59,767 nucleotides of DNA from Rhodocyclaceae bacterium. Its GTDB lineage: Bacteria; Pseudomonadota; Gammaproteobacteria; Burkholderiales; Rhodocyclaceae. Below the pieces are notes generated by a model, which was given only the letters and a program-made list of their open reading frames with translations, was not told where the DNA came from and did no database searches. The translations under genes were made by a program, and so were the position numbers. Positions 18,352-26,995 of this stretch are shown here, one piece after another (positions within the stretch are counted from its first letter, which is position 1; each line of letters starts with the position of its first letter). Location: contig JAGRFY010000051.1 in assembly GCA_020445765.1 (NCBI GenBank), positions 22,850 through 82,616 on the forward strand, read 5' to 3'.

Positions 18352-20400
18352 TCACATGCGACCGAGCTTGCGATAAAGCGTGTTGCGGCTGATGCCGAGC
18401 CGTCGGGCCGCCGCCGAAACATTGCCCTGGCACTCCGCCAGCACGCGCTCGATCGCGCGCAATTCGATGACTTCCAGCGACTCGCCGGAGGCCGGTGCGG
18501 CCGGCGCCTCGCCGATCAGCGGCCGCCGCAGCGACGCCGGTTGCAGCGACGGCGGCGTATCGAAACGTTCCGACGAGGCATCGCTGTCGCATTCGATCGC
18601 AAACAGCTCCTCGGGCAGGTGTGCGGAAGTGATCTCGGTCTCGTCGGGATCGAGCAGCGCCAACGCCACCCGCAAGACGTTCTGCAGTTGACGGATGTTG
18701 CCGGGCCAGCCGTAGCGGGCAAAGAAATCCTGGACCTCTTCGGACACCGCCACCAGTTGCCCGGGCTCCGCCTCGATCTCGATGATGGTGTCGATCAGAC
18801 TGCGGATGTCGGAGCGCTCGCGAAGCGCTGGCAGCGTCACCGTCAGGCCATTGACACGATAGTAGAGATCCTGGCGGAAGACGCCCGTACGCACTGCCTC
18901 GGGCAGGTTTCGGTGGGTCGCGCAGACCAGCGAGATGTCGACCGGAACCGACTTGACGCCGCCCAAGGGCACCACGATGCGTTCCTGCAGCACACGCAGC
19001 AGCCGCGCCTGCAGCGACAGCGGCATGTCGCCGATCTCGTCGAGGAACAGGGTACCGCCACTGGCCTGCTGGATCTTGCCGGCATAGCCTTCCTTGCGGG
19101 CGCCGGTGAAGGCGCCACCGACGTAGCCGAACAATTCCGATTCGATCAGGTTCTCGGGAATGGCCGCGCAGTTCAATGCCACGAACGGCTTGTCGCGGCG
19201 CGGACCGCTGTGGTGGAAGCCTTTCGCGAACATTTCCTTGCCGACGCCCGACTCGCCGAGGATCAGCAGCGGGATGTCCTTGCCGACCACCTTGCTGGCG
19301 CGCTGGACCGCCGCCCTCAGGCGCGGATCTCCGGTATCCAGACAGGCCAGGGTCGGCGTCTCGGGGGTCTCGCAGGTGCGCGCCGTGCGCGGCTTGACGT
19401 CGGCGATCACCGGCGCGCTCGGCGCCGCGGCTGGCGTCACCGACGGACCGCTGCGGGCGATCGGCACGCGCATCCGCGCGAACACCCGCTCGCCGTGACG
19501 CAATGACAGCGAACTCAAGGTATGGGGATCACGTGCCGCGCGATCGACGAAGCTGCCGAAGTCGCCCTCGAACAACATGCCGAAATCGAGCTGGCCGATC
19601 ATCGCCCGGTTGATGCTGAGCGCCTCGACCGCCGGCCGGTTGGCAGCCAGCAGGGTGCCTTCGGGTGCAAATGCAAGCACCCCTTCCTGCAAGGTTCCGA
19701 CGTATTCCATGCGTGGATGGAAGAACACCAGATATTCCTGTGCAAACTCGGCTTCGAACAGACGCTTCTCCATGATTTGCGATGTCAGCCTGACCAGACC
19801 GAGGGTGTGTCGCTGATGGACACGGAAGTCGCCCGAAATGTCGAGCGCCCCGAGCAGTCGCCCACGGGCATCGAAGATCGGCGAAGCGCTGCAGGTGAGG
19901 AAGCTGTTGCAGTCGAAATAGTGCTCGCTGCCGACGATCTCCACCGGGCGCTGTTCGACCAGGGCAGTACCGACCGCGTTGGTTCCGCGCATGGTCTCGG
20001 ACCACGACGCACCGGGCCTCAGGGCCACACGGTTGGCACGATCGACGAACTCCGGGTCGCCGAGGCTCTCGAGCACCATGCCGGAGCTGTCCGACAGGAT
20101 CACGACGCTGCCGGTCGAGCGGATCTGTTCGTAGAGGTGGTTCAGGATCCCTCGCGAGTGCGACAGCAGGAAGGCATTGCGATCACGCGCCTCGCGCAGC
20201 GCGTTCTGCGCGGCGCAGCCGACGTCGCCGCCGCGCACGTCGTGGTCGAGGCCGAGCTGGCGGCAGCGCTGCCAGGATTTGACGATTCCCGAGGTTGCGA
20301 CGTCGACCGCGGTGCTCTTGTCCCGTCCCTCGAAGAACGCCCGCCGCGCATCGCGCACCTGGGCATCCCGTGCCTCCATCGGTAACACAAGTCCGCTCAT
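18352..20400 (-). CDS. AcoR-family sigma54-dependent activator (1)
   Basis: A 682-residue enhancer-binding protein. N-terminal segment with SWQRCRQLGL and a GAF domain (about 80-200; SETMRGTNAVGTALVEQRPVEI is the typical region, given here by its ends SETMRG and RPVEI), a PAS-like part, the AAA+ domain with Walker A GESGVGKE, the sigma54-contacting GAFTGA loop, Walker B DEIGDMP, and a Fis-type helix-turn-helix at the extreme C-terminus (NVSAAARRLGISRNTLYRKL). GAGGAG precedes the ATG. It is divergent from the PedF-like cytochrome gene, whose sigma54 promoter and palindromes lie between them, making it the prime candidate regulator of the whole alcohol/aldehyde regulon. Confidence 0.93.
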   Translation of the reverse strand: MSGLVLPMEARDAQVRDARRAFFEGRDKSTAVDVATSGIVKSWQRCRQLGLDHDVRGGDVGCAAQNALREARDRNAFLLSHSRGILNHLYEQIRSTGSVVILSDSSGMVLESLGDPEFVDRANRVALRPGASWSETMRGTNAVGTALVEQRPVEIVGSEHYFDCNSFLTCSASPIFDARGRLLGALDISGDFRVHQRHTLGLVRLTSQIMEKRLFEAEFAQEYLVFFHPRMEYVGTLQEGVLAFAPEGTLLAANRPAVEALSINRAMIGQLDFGMLFEGDFGSFVDRAARDPHTLSSLSLRHGERVFARMRVPIARSGPSVTPAAAPSAPVIADVKPRTARTCETPETPTLACLDTGDPRLRAAVQRASKVVGKDIPLLILGESGVGKEMFAKGFHHSGPRRDKPFVALNCAAIPENLIESELFGYVGGAFTGARKEGYAGKIQQASGGTLFLDEIGDMPLSLQARLLRVLQERIVVPLGGVKSVPVDISLVCATHRNLPEAVRTGVFRQDLYYRVNGLTVTLPALRERSDIRSLIDTIIEIEAEPGQLVAVSEEVQDFFARYGWPGNIRQLQNVLRVALALLDPDETEITSAHLPEELFAIECDSDASSERFDTPPSLQPASLRRPLIGEAPAAPASGESLEVIELRAIERVLAECQGNVSAAARRLGISRNTLYRKLGRM

Positions 20401-20479
20401 AGCTTTTGGCTCTCCTCACCTAGTTGGAATTTTTGTTGTTGTTATCGTTACTTACATTTGGGCAACAGACCCTAACACC

Positions 20480-20496
20480 TGTTCCACATTGGAGCA
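20480..20496. promoter_or_regulatory. Activator palindrome upstream of cytochrome operon
   Basis: TGTTCCA-CAT-TGGAGCA, about 166 bases upstream of the -12 element. A further half-site TGCTCCA starts at 20515. It lies in the 20401-20717 spacer between the activator gene and the cytochrome gene. Confidence 0.75.
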
Positions 20497-20640
20497 ATCC
20501 TGCACCGCAGCGGCTGCTCCACTTATAGGCAAGGCCCATGCCACGTTGCGCACGTGAAAACCGCGTCGAATGGCGCCGAAGCCGCCTGGAACGCGGCATG
20601 GTGCGCGGCTCGGCACCATCGGCCGGCGATTGCGGCACCG

Positions 20641-20656
20641 TGGCATAGCCCTTGCA
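20641..20656 (+). promoter_or_regulatory. Sigma54 promoter of the pedF-like operon
   Basis: TGGCATAGCCCTTGCA: GG at 20642-20643, ten bases, GC at 20654-20655. Matches the -24/-12 consensus at nearly all conserved positions; 62 bases before the ATG. Confidence 0.9.
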
Positions 20657-20717
20657 CTTGGGTTGCTGCACGCAAGCAACACCGCGACAGCCGACCAACC
20701 AACGCAAGGAACTATTC

Positions 20718-21152
20718 ATGGCCACTACTCAAAAGCCCCGCCGCGCGCTGCGACGCGCCATTGCCATTGCTGCCTTCGGAATTGCCGGCAGCGCCTTCGC
20801 TCACGGCGACGTGACACCGCAGGCAGTGGACGTCACCAGTCTCAAGCCGCTCGGCGACGAATGGCTCGAGAGCAACCCCTATCGCGGTGATGCGGAAGCG
20901 ATCCGGATCGGCACCTCGGCCTTCAACCAGAACTGCGCGCGCTGCCATGGCATCGGCGCGGTATCCGGCGGCATCGCACCGGACCTGCGCTACCTGCCGG
21001 TCGAAGACGAAGGCGACGAGATCTTCATCATGCGCATCCGCAACGGAGCGACCCGCAACGGACGCGTGTACATGCCGCCGTTCGAGGGTATCCTCCAGCA
21101 GGAAGCGATGTGGGCCATCCGGGCCTATCTGGAGACGGTGCATGTGGAATAG
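20718..21152 (+). CDS. pedF: PedF-like cytochrome c550
   Basis: A 144-residue periplasmic mono-heme cytochrome: signal peptide with AIAAFGIAGSAFAHG cleavage region, heme motif CARCH (about residue 77), distal Met in YMPPFEG. The PedF family accepts electrons from PQQ alcohol dehydrogenases in pseudomonads. AAGGA lies 7 bases before the ATG; a sigma54 promoter drives it. It overlaps the next gene by 11 bases, so the cytochrome and the binding protein are coupled. Confidence 0.9.
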   Translation: MATTQKPRRALRRAIAIAAFGIAGSAFAHGDVTPQAVDVTSLKPLGDEWLESNPYRGDAEAIRIGTSAFNQNCARCHGIGAVSGGIAPDLRYLPVEDEGDEIFIMRIRNGATRNGRVYMPPFEGILQQEAMWAIRAYLETVHVE

Positions 21153-21990
21153 ACGCAGCGCTCTGCGCGGTCTTGCGACACTGGCGCTGGCGATAGCCAG
21201 CGCCAGTGTCGCGGCGCTCGCCGAGCCGGTGGAGACGATGACCCCCGGCCGGCTGCGGATAGCGGTATACGACGATTTCGCGCCCTATTCGGGCGACGGT
21301 TCGGGAATCGACGTGGCACTCGGCCGGGAACTCGCGAAACGACTGGGCCTCGAGCCCGAAGTGGTTGAGTTCGCGGCCGACGAGGACATGAACGACGACC
21401 TGCGCAACATGGTCTGGAAGGGGCACTACCTCGGCACCCGGCCGGCCGACGTGATGCTGCATGTGCCGGTCGACCAGCGGCTAGCCGACCGCAATGAGCA
21501 GGTGCGGATCTTCGGCCCCTACCATCTCGAGAGCCTCGCCGTGATTCGCGACCCGAAACGCGTGCCGCCGGTCGAGGGTTCCGCGGCGCGGGCACTGGAG
21601 GTATTTACTCGTGAGCGCATCGGCGTCGAGACCGCAACGCTGGCCGACGATTTCCTGCTGCAGGTGTTGAACGGCCGACTGCGCGACAACGTGGTGCACT
21701 TCCGGAGTGTCGCCGATGCAGTCAAGGCGATGGAGGCCGGCGACGTCGTCGCCGTCATGGCCACCCGCGCGGAAATCGAAGGGGCGGCCCGGGGCGCGGA
21801 TTCGCGCTTCGTGCTGACCACCGTCAAGATGCCGGAACTCAGGATTCAGGGCTGGCCCCTCGGCATGGCCGTCAAGGCGGAATCGACGGGCCTCGCCGAC
21901 GCTCTGGCCCAGGCCATGATCGAGATCCAGCGTGACGGCACCCTCGCACGCATCTTCAGCGACCATGGCGTGACCCTGCAGAAGCCGTGA
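21142..21990 (+). CDS. Quinoprotein-associated periplasmic binding protein (XoxJ/PedB-like)
   Basis: A 282-residue solute-binding-like protein of the group found beside PQQ dehydrogenases (TIGR03871/XoxJ-like), with signal peptide LATLALAIASASVAALA and the fold-3 opening LRIAVYDDFAPYSGDGSGIDVALGRELA split over PYSGDG. Proposed family roles are cofactor loading or activation of the apo-dehydrogenase. The ATG lies inside the cytochrome gene. A perfect 17-bp inverted repeat falls in the signal-peptide codons. Ends before a strong terminator. Confidence 0.88.
   Translation: MWNRRSALRGLATLALAIASASVAALAEPVETMTPGRLRIAVYDDFAPYSGDGSGIDVALGRELAKRLGLEPEVVEFAADEDMNDDLRNMVWKGHYLGTRPADVMLHVPVDQRLADRNEQVRIFGPYHLESLAVIRDPKRVPPVEGSAARALEVFTRERIGVETATLADDFLLQVLNGRLRDNVVHFRSVADAVKAMEAGDVVAVMATRAEIEGAARGADSRFVLTTVKMPELRIQGWPLGMAVKAESTGLADALAQAMIEIQRDGTLARIFSDHGVTLQKP
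21175..21212. repeat. Perfect 17-bp inverted repeat in signal-peptide codons
   Basis: GCGACACTGGCGCTGGC (21175-21191), loop GATA (21192-21195), then the exact complement (21196-21212). It encodes part of the binding-protein signal sequence and starts 34 bases after its ATG; in mRNA it would form a very stable hairpin. Confidence 0.9.
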
Positions 21991-22026
21991 TCCGCCGCGG
22001 GGCGAGAGTGGCCCCGACATACTGAC

Positions 22027-22062
22027 TGCGCGCCCGAAGCATCGAGAGGCGCGCATTTTTTT
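22027..22062 (+). terminator. Intrinsic terminator of the cytochrome/binding-protein operon
   Basis: TGCGCGCC (22027-22034) pairs with GGCGCGCA (22048-22055), followed by seven T. Located 37 bases after the stop codon. Confidence 0.9.
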
Positions 22063-22452
22063 GGCGATTTCCTGTTCTGGCCTTATATAAGACATCAGAC
22101 CAGACACAGAATTGTCCAGGATGTGGGCAAGCATGCGACTCACAATAGAGCAGCTGCTCCATTTATGAACAGTCATTCGATCTTGAATTGTTCCGCGGCT
22201 ACGCGTTTTGGCCCGAACTGGCGCCCATGACCGCCACGGGCCGGGGCGCGCATCGGCGAAATTTGGGGCGCGGTGATACGCGGCGGCGAACAGCGCCCCG
22301 TTCAGTCAAGCGATCGCCATCGCCCGAGCCACTTTGACGGCAGGCCTTCACGGGGAGGGCATCTGCGCAGCCGGCCAGACGCGCCGCATCGCACGCCGCT
22401 ACCGGTTCGCCGGCGGCCGGCGCCGGCAGACCACCCGGGGCCTCCGCAGCTG
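22063..22452. other. Intergenic stretch with one palindrome-like site
   Basis: Lies between two convergent operons. It contains TGCTCCA-TTT-ATGAACA at 22155-22171, which resembles the activator palindrome (12 of 14 arm positions), and an AT-rich TTATATAA patch around 22083. No correctly spaced -24/-12 promoter or credible gene is near, so the site may be chance or may serve an unseen small RNA. Confidence 0.4.
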
Positions 22453-23262
22453 CTAGCCACCGCGGCCCGTTCGTTTCAGCATGCCGCGCTGGGGGTCGTA
22501 ACCGAACACGGCGATTGCAAAGAAGGCCAGCAGACAGCCGACGACAACCAGAAACGAAGTCGCCTGGAATTGTCCGTACATCGCGAAGCGCACCAGTTCG
22601 ACCGCATGGCTGAAGGGGTTGAAGCGGGCCGCCTGGTGCAGCCACTCCGCGCCCGACTCCTGCAGTTTCCACAGGGGATAGAGCGCCGGCGAGATGAAGA
22701 ACATCGGGAAGATCACGAAGTTCATGGTGCCGGCAAAGTTCTCGAGTTGCTTGACGTGAACGGACAGCACCAGCCCGAGGGCTCCGAGCATCATGCCTGC
22801 GAGCACCAGGGCGGGCAGCACCAGCAGCATGCCCTCGAGCGGCAACTCGACGCCGATCAGCCAGGCGATCGCGAGAAAGCCGACAGCCTGCAGCACCGAC
22901 AGCACGGTGCCGGCGACGAGCTTCGACAGCAGCAGATACCAGCGCGGCACCGGTGCGGTCAGCAGCAGCCGCATCATTCCCATTTCGCGGTCGTAGACCA
23001 TCGCCAGCGACGACTGCATGCCATTGAACAGCAGGATCATGCCGAGCAGACCCGGTGCGATGTAGACCTGATACGGGATGTAGGTCTCGTAGGGCGGGAT
23101 GATCGAGACGCCGAAGACGTTCTGGAAGCCGGCGGCAAACACCACCAGCCACAACAGCGGGCGCACCAGGGCCGAAAAGAAGCGCCCGCCCTGGTGCACG
23201 AACTTCTCGACTTCGCGGCCGGCGACCGCGCCGAGGACCCGGAGGCCATGGGCCGGCGTCAT
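22453..23262 (-). CDS. ABC-2 type permease of the PQQ alcohol dehydrogenase system
   Basis: A 269-residue inner-membrane permease with about six hydrophobic spans (LLWLVVFAAGFQNVFG, LLGMILLFNGMQS, VLSVLQAVGFLAIAWLIG, LLVLPALVLAGMMLGALGLV, FVIFPMFFISPALYPLW, FLVVVGCLLAFFAIAVFG). Matches the PedC/TIGR03861 permease found with PQQ catabolism genes. Pairs with the ATPase three genes upstream. Last gene of a seven-gene operon. The substrate of this exporter-type transporter is not known. Confidence 0.88.
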   Translation of the reverse strand: MTPAHGLRVLGAVAGREVEKFVHQGGRFFSALVRPLLWLVVFAAGFQNVFGVSIIPPYETYIPYQVYIAPGLLGMILLFNGMQSSLAMVYDREMGMMRLLLTAPVPRWYLLLSKLVAGTVLSVLQAVGFLAIAWLIGVELPLEGMLLVLPALVLAGMMLGALGLVLSVHVKQLENFAGTMNFVIFPMFFISPALYPLWKLQESGAEWLHQAARFNPFSHAVELVRFAMYGQFQATSFLVVVGCLLAFFAIAVFGYDPQRGMLKRTGRGG

Positions 23263-23284
23263 CGGCGGCTCCGTGACGCGTCGA

Positions 23285-24460
23285 TCAGAACTTGCATTGG
23301 CTTTCCCGTTGGTCGAATCCGAGCGTATCGAGCGTATTGGTCTGGTGCATGAAGCCCTGGATCGGCGCCCGCTCGATCACCGCGTTGTGGGTCGCCAGCA
23401 GCATTGGCTGGCGCAGTTGGTGGTTCCAGCTGCGGAAGGAAAGACGATGGCCCTTGAAGCCGTCGATCGTGATCTCGGGCCCGAGCAGGTACTCGCGGAT
23501 CTTGCCGAAATCCGCGCCGCCGGTGCGCTGCATCGCCTCGATGACCGTCTTCGCGGCCATCCACGCGGCCCATCCCGCCTCACTCATCCGGTACTTGGCC
23601 TGCCGTTCGAATCGGGTATTGAGTTGCGGCGCGCCGTTGCGCTCCCAGGACCAGTGCCAGCCGACCGCGACCAGGCCTTCGGCACCGACCACCGGTCGCG
23701 GCCGCACGGTGCTGTAGGGCACGCCGCGGGCAAATTCGCCGTCACTGTCGGCGACGAAGACGACGTCGTAGTCGGCATTCGAGGTGAGCAATCCGACGTT
23801 GCCCTGATCGCGCTCGCGGGGATCGTTGGACAGGATGAAGTCGCGCTTCGCCTCGATCTTGATGCCGAAACGCTTGGCCGACCGCTCGAAGGCCTGGGCG
23901 ATCAGCGCATCCTCCGGGAGAGGCCCCTGCAACACCAGCACCGATCGCCATTTCCTGGAAACCAGGTACTGCGCCAGGGCGTCGGCCTGCATCGCGTGAC
24001 TGGGCGCGGTATGCAGCAGGTTCGCCTGGCACTGTTGCTGGCGCAGTGCGTCGTCGTGGGCCGAGACGTTGAACAGCAGCACATCACGCCCCTTGACCGC
24101 CGCGGCGACTTCCGCCACCACCGACCCGGGCGCGTCGATCAGAAAATAGCGCGTGCCCTCCCCGTACAGCCGCTCGATCGCGGCGACCAGTCCCTTGGCG
24201 TCGTCGGCGCGCACCTGCTTCTCGCCCAGTTCGACACCGACTGCCTTGGCGTTGAAGCGGGATTCGCGCAGCGCCACTGCGAGGCCGGGCTCGGGTTCGC
24301 CCTCGCCCTGCGCCAGGTTGCGCGCATAGATGCGATCCTCGTGGTAGCGGTCGTCGCGGGACAGGCCGAGATAGCCGAAATCGAGCGACGCCGCCGTCGA
24401 CGCGCTGGCGAGCCCTGCGATGGCGGCAGCCATCAGAATCGTGCGCAACTTGAATTTCAT
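23285..24460 (-). CDS. ABC-system periplasmic binding protein, PQQ dehydrogenase type
   Basis: About 391 residues with signal peptide LRTILMAAAIAGLASASTA; a leucine/branched-chain-binding-like fold of the TIGR03863 family (LDFGYLGLSRDDRY, YFLIDAPGSV, LLTSNADYDVVFVADSDGEF). ATG 24460 gives a classical signal peptide; ATG 24481, overlapping the upstream stop, is the alternative. Its partners are a type-2 exporter permease rather than an importer, so it may sense or deliver rather than bind for uptake. Confidence 0.85.
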   Translation of the reverse strand: MKFKLRTILMAAAIAGLASASTAASLDFGYLGLSRDDRYHEDRIYARNLAQGEGEPEPGLAVALRESRFNAKAVGVELGEKQVRADDAKGLVAAIERLYGEGTRYFLIDAPGSVVAEVAAAVKGRDVLLFNVSAHDDALRQQQCQANLLHTAPSHAMQADALAQYLVSRKWRSVLVLQGPLPEDALIAQAFERSAKRFGIKIEAKRDFILSNDPRERDQGNVGLLTSNADYDVVFVADSDGEFARGVPYSTVRPRPVVGAEGLVAVGWHWSWERNGAPQLNTRFERQAKYRMSEAGWAAWMAAKTVIEAMQRTGGADFGKIREYLLGPEITIDGFKGHRLSFRSWNHQLRQPMLLATHNAVIERAPIQGFMHQTNTLDTLGFDQRESQCKF

Positions 24461-24473
24461 GATGGCGGCGATC

Positions 24474-25448
24474 TCAGTCATCGACCACCACGCCATAGGG
24501 AACCCGTCCGACCGGAACGGATTTCAGCACCCGGCGCTTGCCGGTATCGACGATCGACAGGTCGTCCGACAGGCCATTGACCACGTAGAGCGTCTTCTCG
24601 TCGCGGGACAGCGTGGCGCCCCATGCCCTGCGGCCAACCAGGATGTAGTCCTCGATCTCGCGCTTGGCGACATCGACGACCGCGACGTGATTTGCCCGCC
24701 CGAGCGTGACATAGGCCGTCTTGCCGTCGCGGGTCATGACGATGCCCACCGGCGTGACGTCCTCGTCGCGAAAGCCCTTGGGCTTGAACGGGATCGTGCC
24801 CTTGATCCGGTCGGTCTTGCCGTCCAGGATCGTCACCTCGCCGGCCAGCTCGCTGGTGACCCAGACTTCGCCGCCGTCGGGGGTGATCGCAAAGCGCCGC
24901 GGCCGGTTGCCGACGGTGACGTTGTTGCGGATCTGGTTGGTCGCGGCGTCGATCACGTGGACCATGCTGGCGACCTCCGAAGTGGCGTAGACGGTCTTGC
25001 CGTCCGGGCTCACCTTGACCCCCTCGGGCTCTTCGCCGACCTCGATCTCGGCGACCTGCCGGCCGCTGGCGACGTCGATCACCGAGACCGCCGCGTCCTC
25101 CTCCATCGAGATGTAGAAGTGCTTGCCATCCGGCGCGACATCGAATGCCTCAGGGTCCTCGCCGACATCGATGCTCTTGTTCACTTCCAGGGCCGCGACG
25201 TCGATCAGATCGATCCGGCCCGAGTCGCTGGCGACCACGTAGAGAATCGCGTGATCGGGCGAGAACTGCATGTGGCGCGGTCGCTCGCCGGTGGCGATGA
25301 CCTTGACGACATCGAGGCTCTTGCCGTCGAGCACCGTGACCGCGTGGTCCTTCTCGCTGCTGACGAAGATCCGGCCACTGTCCTTCGCCGTGGCGACCCC
25401 GACAAACGACAGCAGCAGTGCTGCGGCACCGGCCTTGATCATGCGCAT
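24474..25448 (-). CDS. PQQ-catabolism-associated YVTN beta-propeller protein
   Basis: A 324-residue exported seven-bladed propeller (signal peptide AAALLLSFVGVATA) with repeated units such as RIFVSSEKDHAVTVLDG, KTVYATSEVASMVHVID and KTAYVTLGRANHVAVVD; TIGR03866 family, regularly coupled to PQQ-dependent alcohol systems. GGAGATACGA precedes the ATG. Not a PQQ enzyme itself: no cofactor motifs. Function unknown, periplasmic. Confidence 0.9.
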   Translation of the reverse strand: MRMIKAGAAALLLSFVGVATAKDSGRIFVSSEKDHAVTVLDGKSLDVVKVIATGERPRHMQFSPDHAILYVVASDSGRIDLIDVAALEVNKSIDVGEDPEAFDVAPDGKHFYISMEEDAAVSVIDVASGRQVAEIEVGEEPEGVKVSPDGKTVYATSEVASMVHVIDAATNQIRNNVTVGNRPRRFAITPDGGEVWVTSELAGEVTILDGKTDRIKGTIPFKPKGFRDEDVTPVGIVMTRDGKTAYVTLGRANHVAVVDVAKREIEDYILVGRRAWGATLSRDEKTLYVVNGLSDDLSIVDTGKRRVLKSVPVGRVPYGVVVDD

Positions 25449-25459
25449 TCGTATCTCCT

Positions 25460-26236
25460 CTATGGCTTCGGGTTCGGGTTGTCCGGGGTAGCGCGCCCAC
25501 CGCCCTCGGTCAGCTGCGCGAAAGCCCCGGCAAGGCTGTCGACGCCGACCGTGGCAATCAGTTCTGCGGGCGTGCCTTCGGCCCGCACCCGTCCCTGGTG
25601 CAGCAGGACGACGCGATCGGCGCGTTCGGCCTCGTCCACCAGGTGCGACGCCCACAGCACGCCGACACCACGCGTCACGCACAGGCCATGGACCTGCGCC
25701 AGCAGCGTCGCCCGCGAACCGGGATCGAGGCCGACGGTGGCCTCGTCCATCAGCAGCACGCGGGGCTCATGCACCATCGCACGCGCCAGTTCGACCTTGC
25801 GCCGATTGCCTCCGGAAAGGTCGCGCACGCGGTCGCCACGGCGGTCGACGAGCCCCTGCGCCGCCAGTTCCTCGCCGACGCGCCGACGGGCAACCGGGCC
25901 ACCAAGGCCATGCAGGCGGGCGTGGAACATCAGGTTGCGCTCGACCGAAAGATCGAGATCTAGGGTCGCCTGCTGGAAGACGATGCCGATCCTGGCGAGC
26001 GCCTTCACCGGGGAACGGCGGATATCCTGGCCGCAGATCGTGATGTGGCCGCCATCGGCGACGAACAGTCCCGACAGCAACTGGAACAAGGTGCTCTTGC
26101 CCGCGCCGTTGGGGCCCAGCAGGGCCACGAACTCGCCCTCCGAAATCGCCAGCGAAACGCCATCCAGCGCCTTGCGGGCGCCGTACGACTTGGCAACGTT
26201 GTCCACCGTCAGCAGGGCGGCATTCGATTCGGTCAT
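25460..26236 (-). CDS. ABC ATPase of the PQQ alcohol dehydrogenase system
   Basis: A 258-residue nucleotide-binding subunit (TIGR03864 type): Walker A GPNGAGKST, Q-loop VFQQ, signature LSGGNRR (canonical LSGGQ with Asn), Walker B LLMDEATVGLD, switch His in WASHLVDEA. The ATG overlaps the stop of the upstream gene (ATGA). Drives the ABC-2 permease encoded at the operon end. Confidence 0.92.
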   Translation of the reverse strand: MTESNAALLTVDNVAKSYGARKALDGVSLAISEGEFVALLGPNGAGKSTLFQLLSGLFVADGGHITICGQDIRRSPVKALARIGIVFQQATLDLDLSVERNLMFHARLHGLGGPVARRRVGEELAAQGLVDRRGDRVRDLSGGNRRKVELARAMVHEPRVLLMDEATVGLDPGSRATLLAQVHGLCVTRGVGVLWASHLVDEAERADRVVLLHQGRVRAEGTPAELIATVGVDSLAGAFAQLTEGGGRATPDNPNPKP

Positions 26237-26994
26237 CAGGCAGCATCCTGGGCGTCGCCGCCGAGCCCGGCGAGCAGGCCGGGATGGCGCGACAGCAGCT
26301 CTTCGTACATCGTTCCGATTTCGGTCGACTGCGGATCCCGCGGGCGCGGCAGTTCGATCCGGTGTTCCAGCACGATCCGCCCCGGCGACGACGACAGGAA
26401 GCACACCCGGTCGGCCAGCGCCAGCGCCTCGCGCAGGTCATGGGTCACGAACAATACCGTCGCGCGGCGCCGCTGCCAAAGCGTGATCAGCATCGAGCGC
26501 AATCGGCCCGCGGTCGGCGCATCGAGCGAAACGAACGGTTCGTCCATCAGCAGCAGGCGCGGTTCGATCACGAAGGCGCGGGCCAGCGCCACCCGTCGCT
26601 GCATGCCGCCCGACAGGGCGCCGGGAAACGCATCGACGACCTCGCCCAATTCCATCGCCTCGAGCAGTTGCCGGGCCATGGTCGCAGCCTCCGGGCGCTC
26701 GCCGCAAACCAGGCAGACGTTCTGCATCACCGTCAGCCACGGCATCAGGCGGGGCTCCTGGAACATGAAACCGACACTGGCGCCGGGGGCACCGGCGTCC
26801 AGGCCGACACTCGCCTCGGCGGCGGCATCGAGGCCGCCGATGATGTTGAGCAGGGTGCTCTTGCCGCAGCCGGACGGCCCGACCAGGCAGACGAACTCGC
26901 CCTCGGCGGCCGACAGCCTGAGGTCGCGCAGCGCCACGTGACGCTTGCCGCCACGGTCGGCATAGTGCTTTTCGCGAACATGCACGCTCAGCAT
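26236..26994 (-). CDS. ABC importer ATPase, nitrate/sulfonate/taurine type
   Basis: A 252-residue SsuB/TauB-like ATPase: Walker A GPSGCGKST, MFQEPRLMPW Q-loop with the family PRLMPW signature, ALSGGMQRR, Walker B LLMDEPFVSLD, H-loop VTHDLREAL. One base separates it from the permease gene. It belongs with the binding protein and permease upstream in the same operon. Confidence 0.92.
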   Translation of the reverse strand: MLSVHVREKHYADRGGKRHVALRDLRLSAAEGEFVCLVGPSGCGKSTLLNIIGGLDAAAEASVGLDAGAPGASVGFMFQEPRLMPWLTVMQNVCLVCGERPEAATMARQLLEAMELGEVVDAFPGALSGGMQRRVALARAFVIEPRLLLMDEPFVSLDAPTAGRLRSMLITLWQRRRATVLFVTHDLREALALADRVCFLSSSPGRIVLEHRIELPRPRDPQSTEIGTMYEELLSRHPGLLAGLGGDAQDAA

Positions 26995-26995
26995 C

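Noticed and set aside
22199-23152. Minus-strand 317-codon open frame over the permease
   Set aside because: Out-of-frame shadow of the permease gene; no domain and very Arg-rich.
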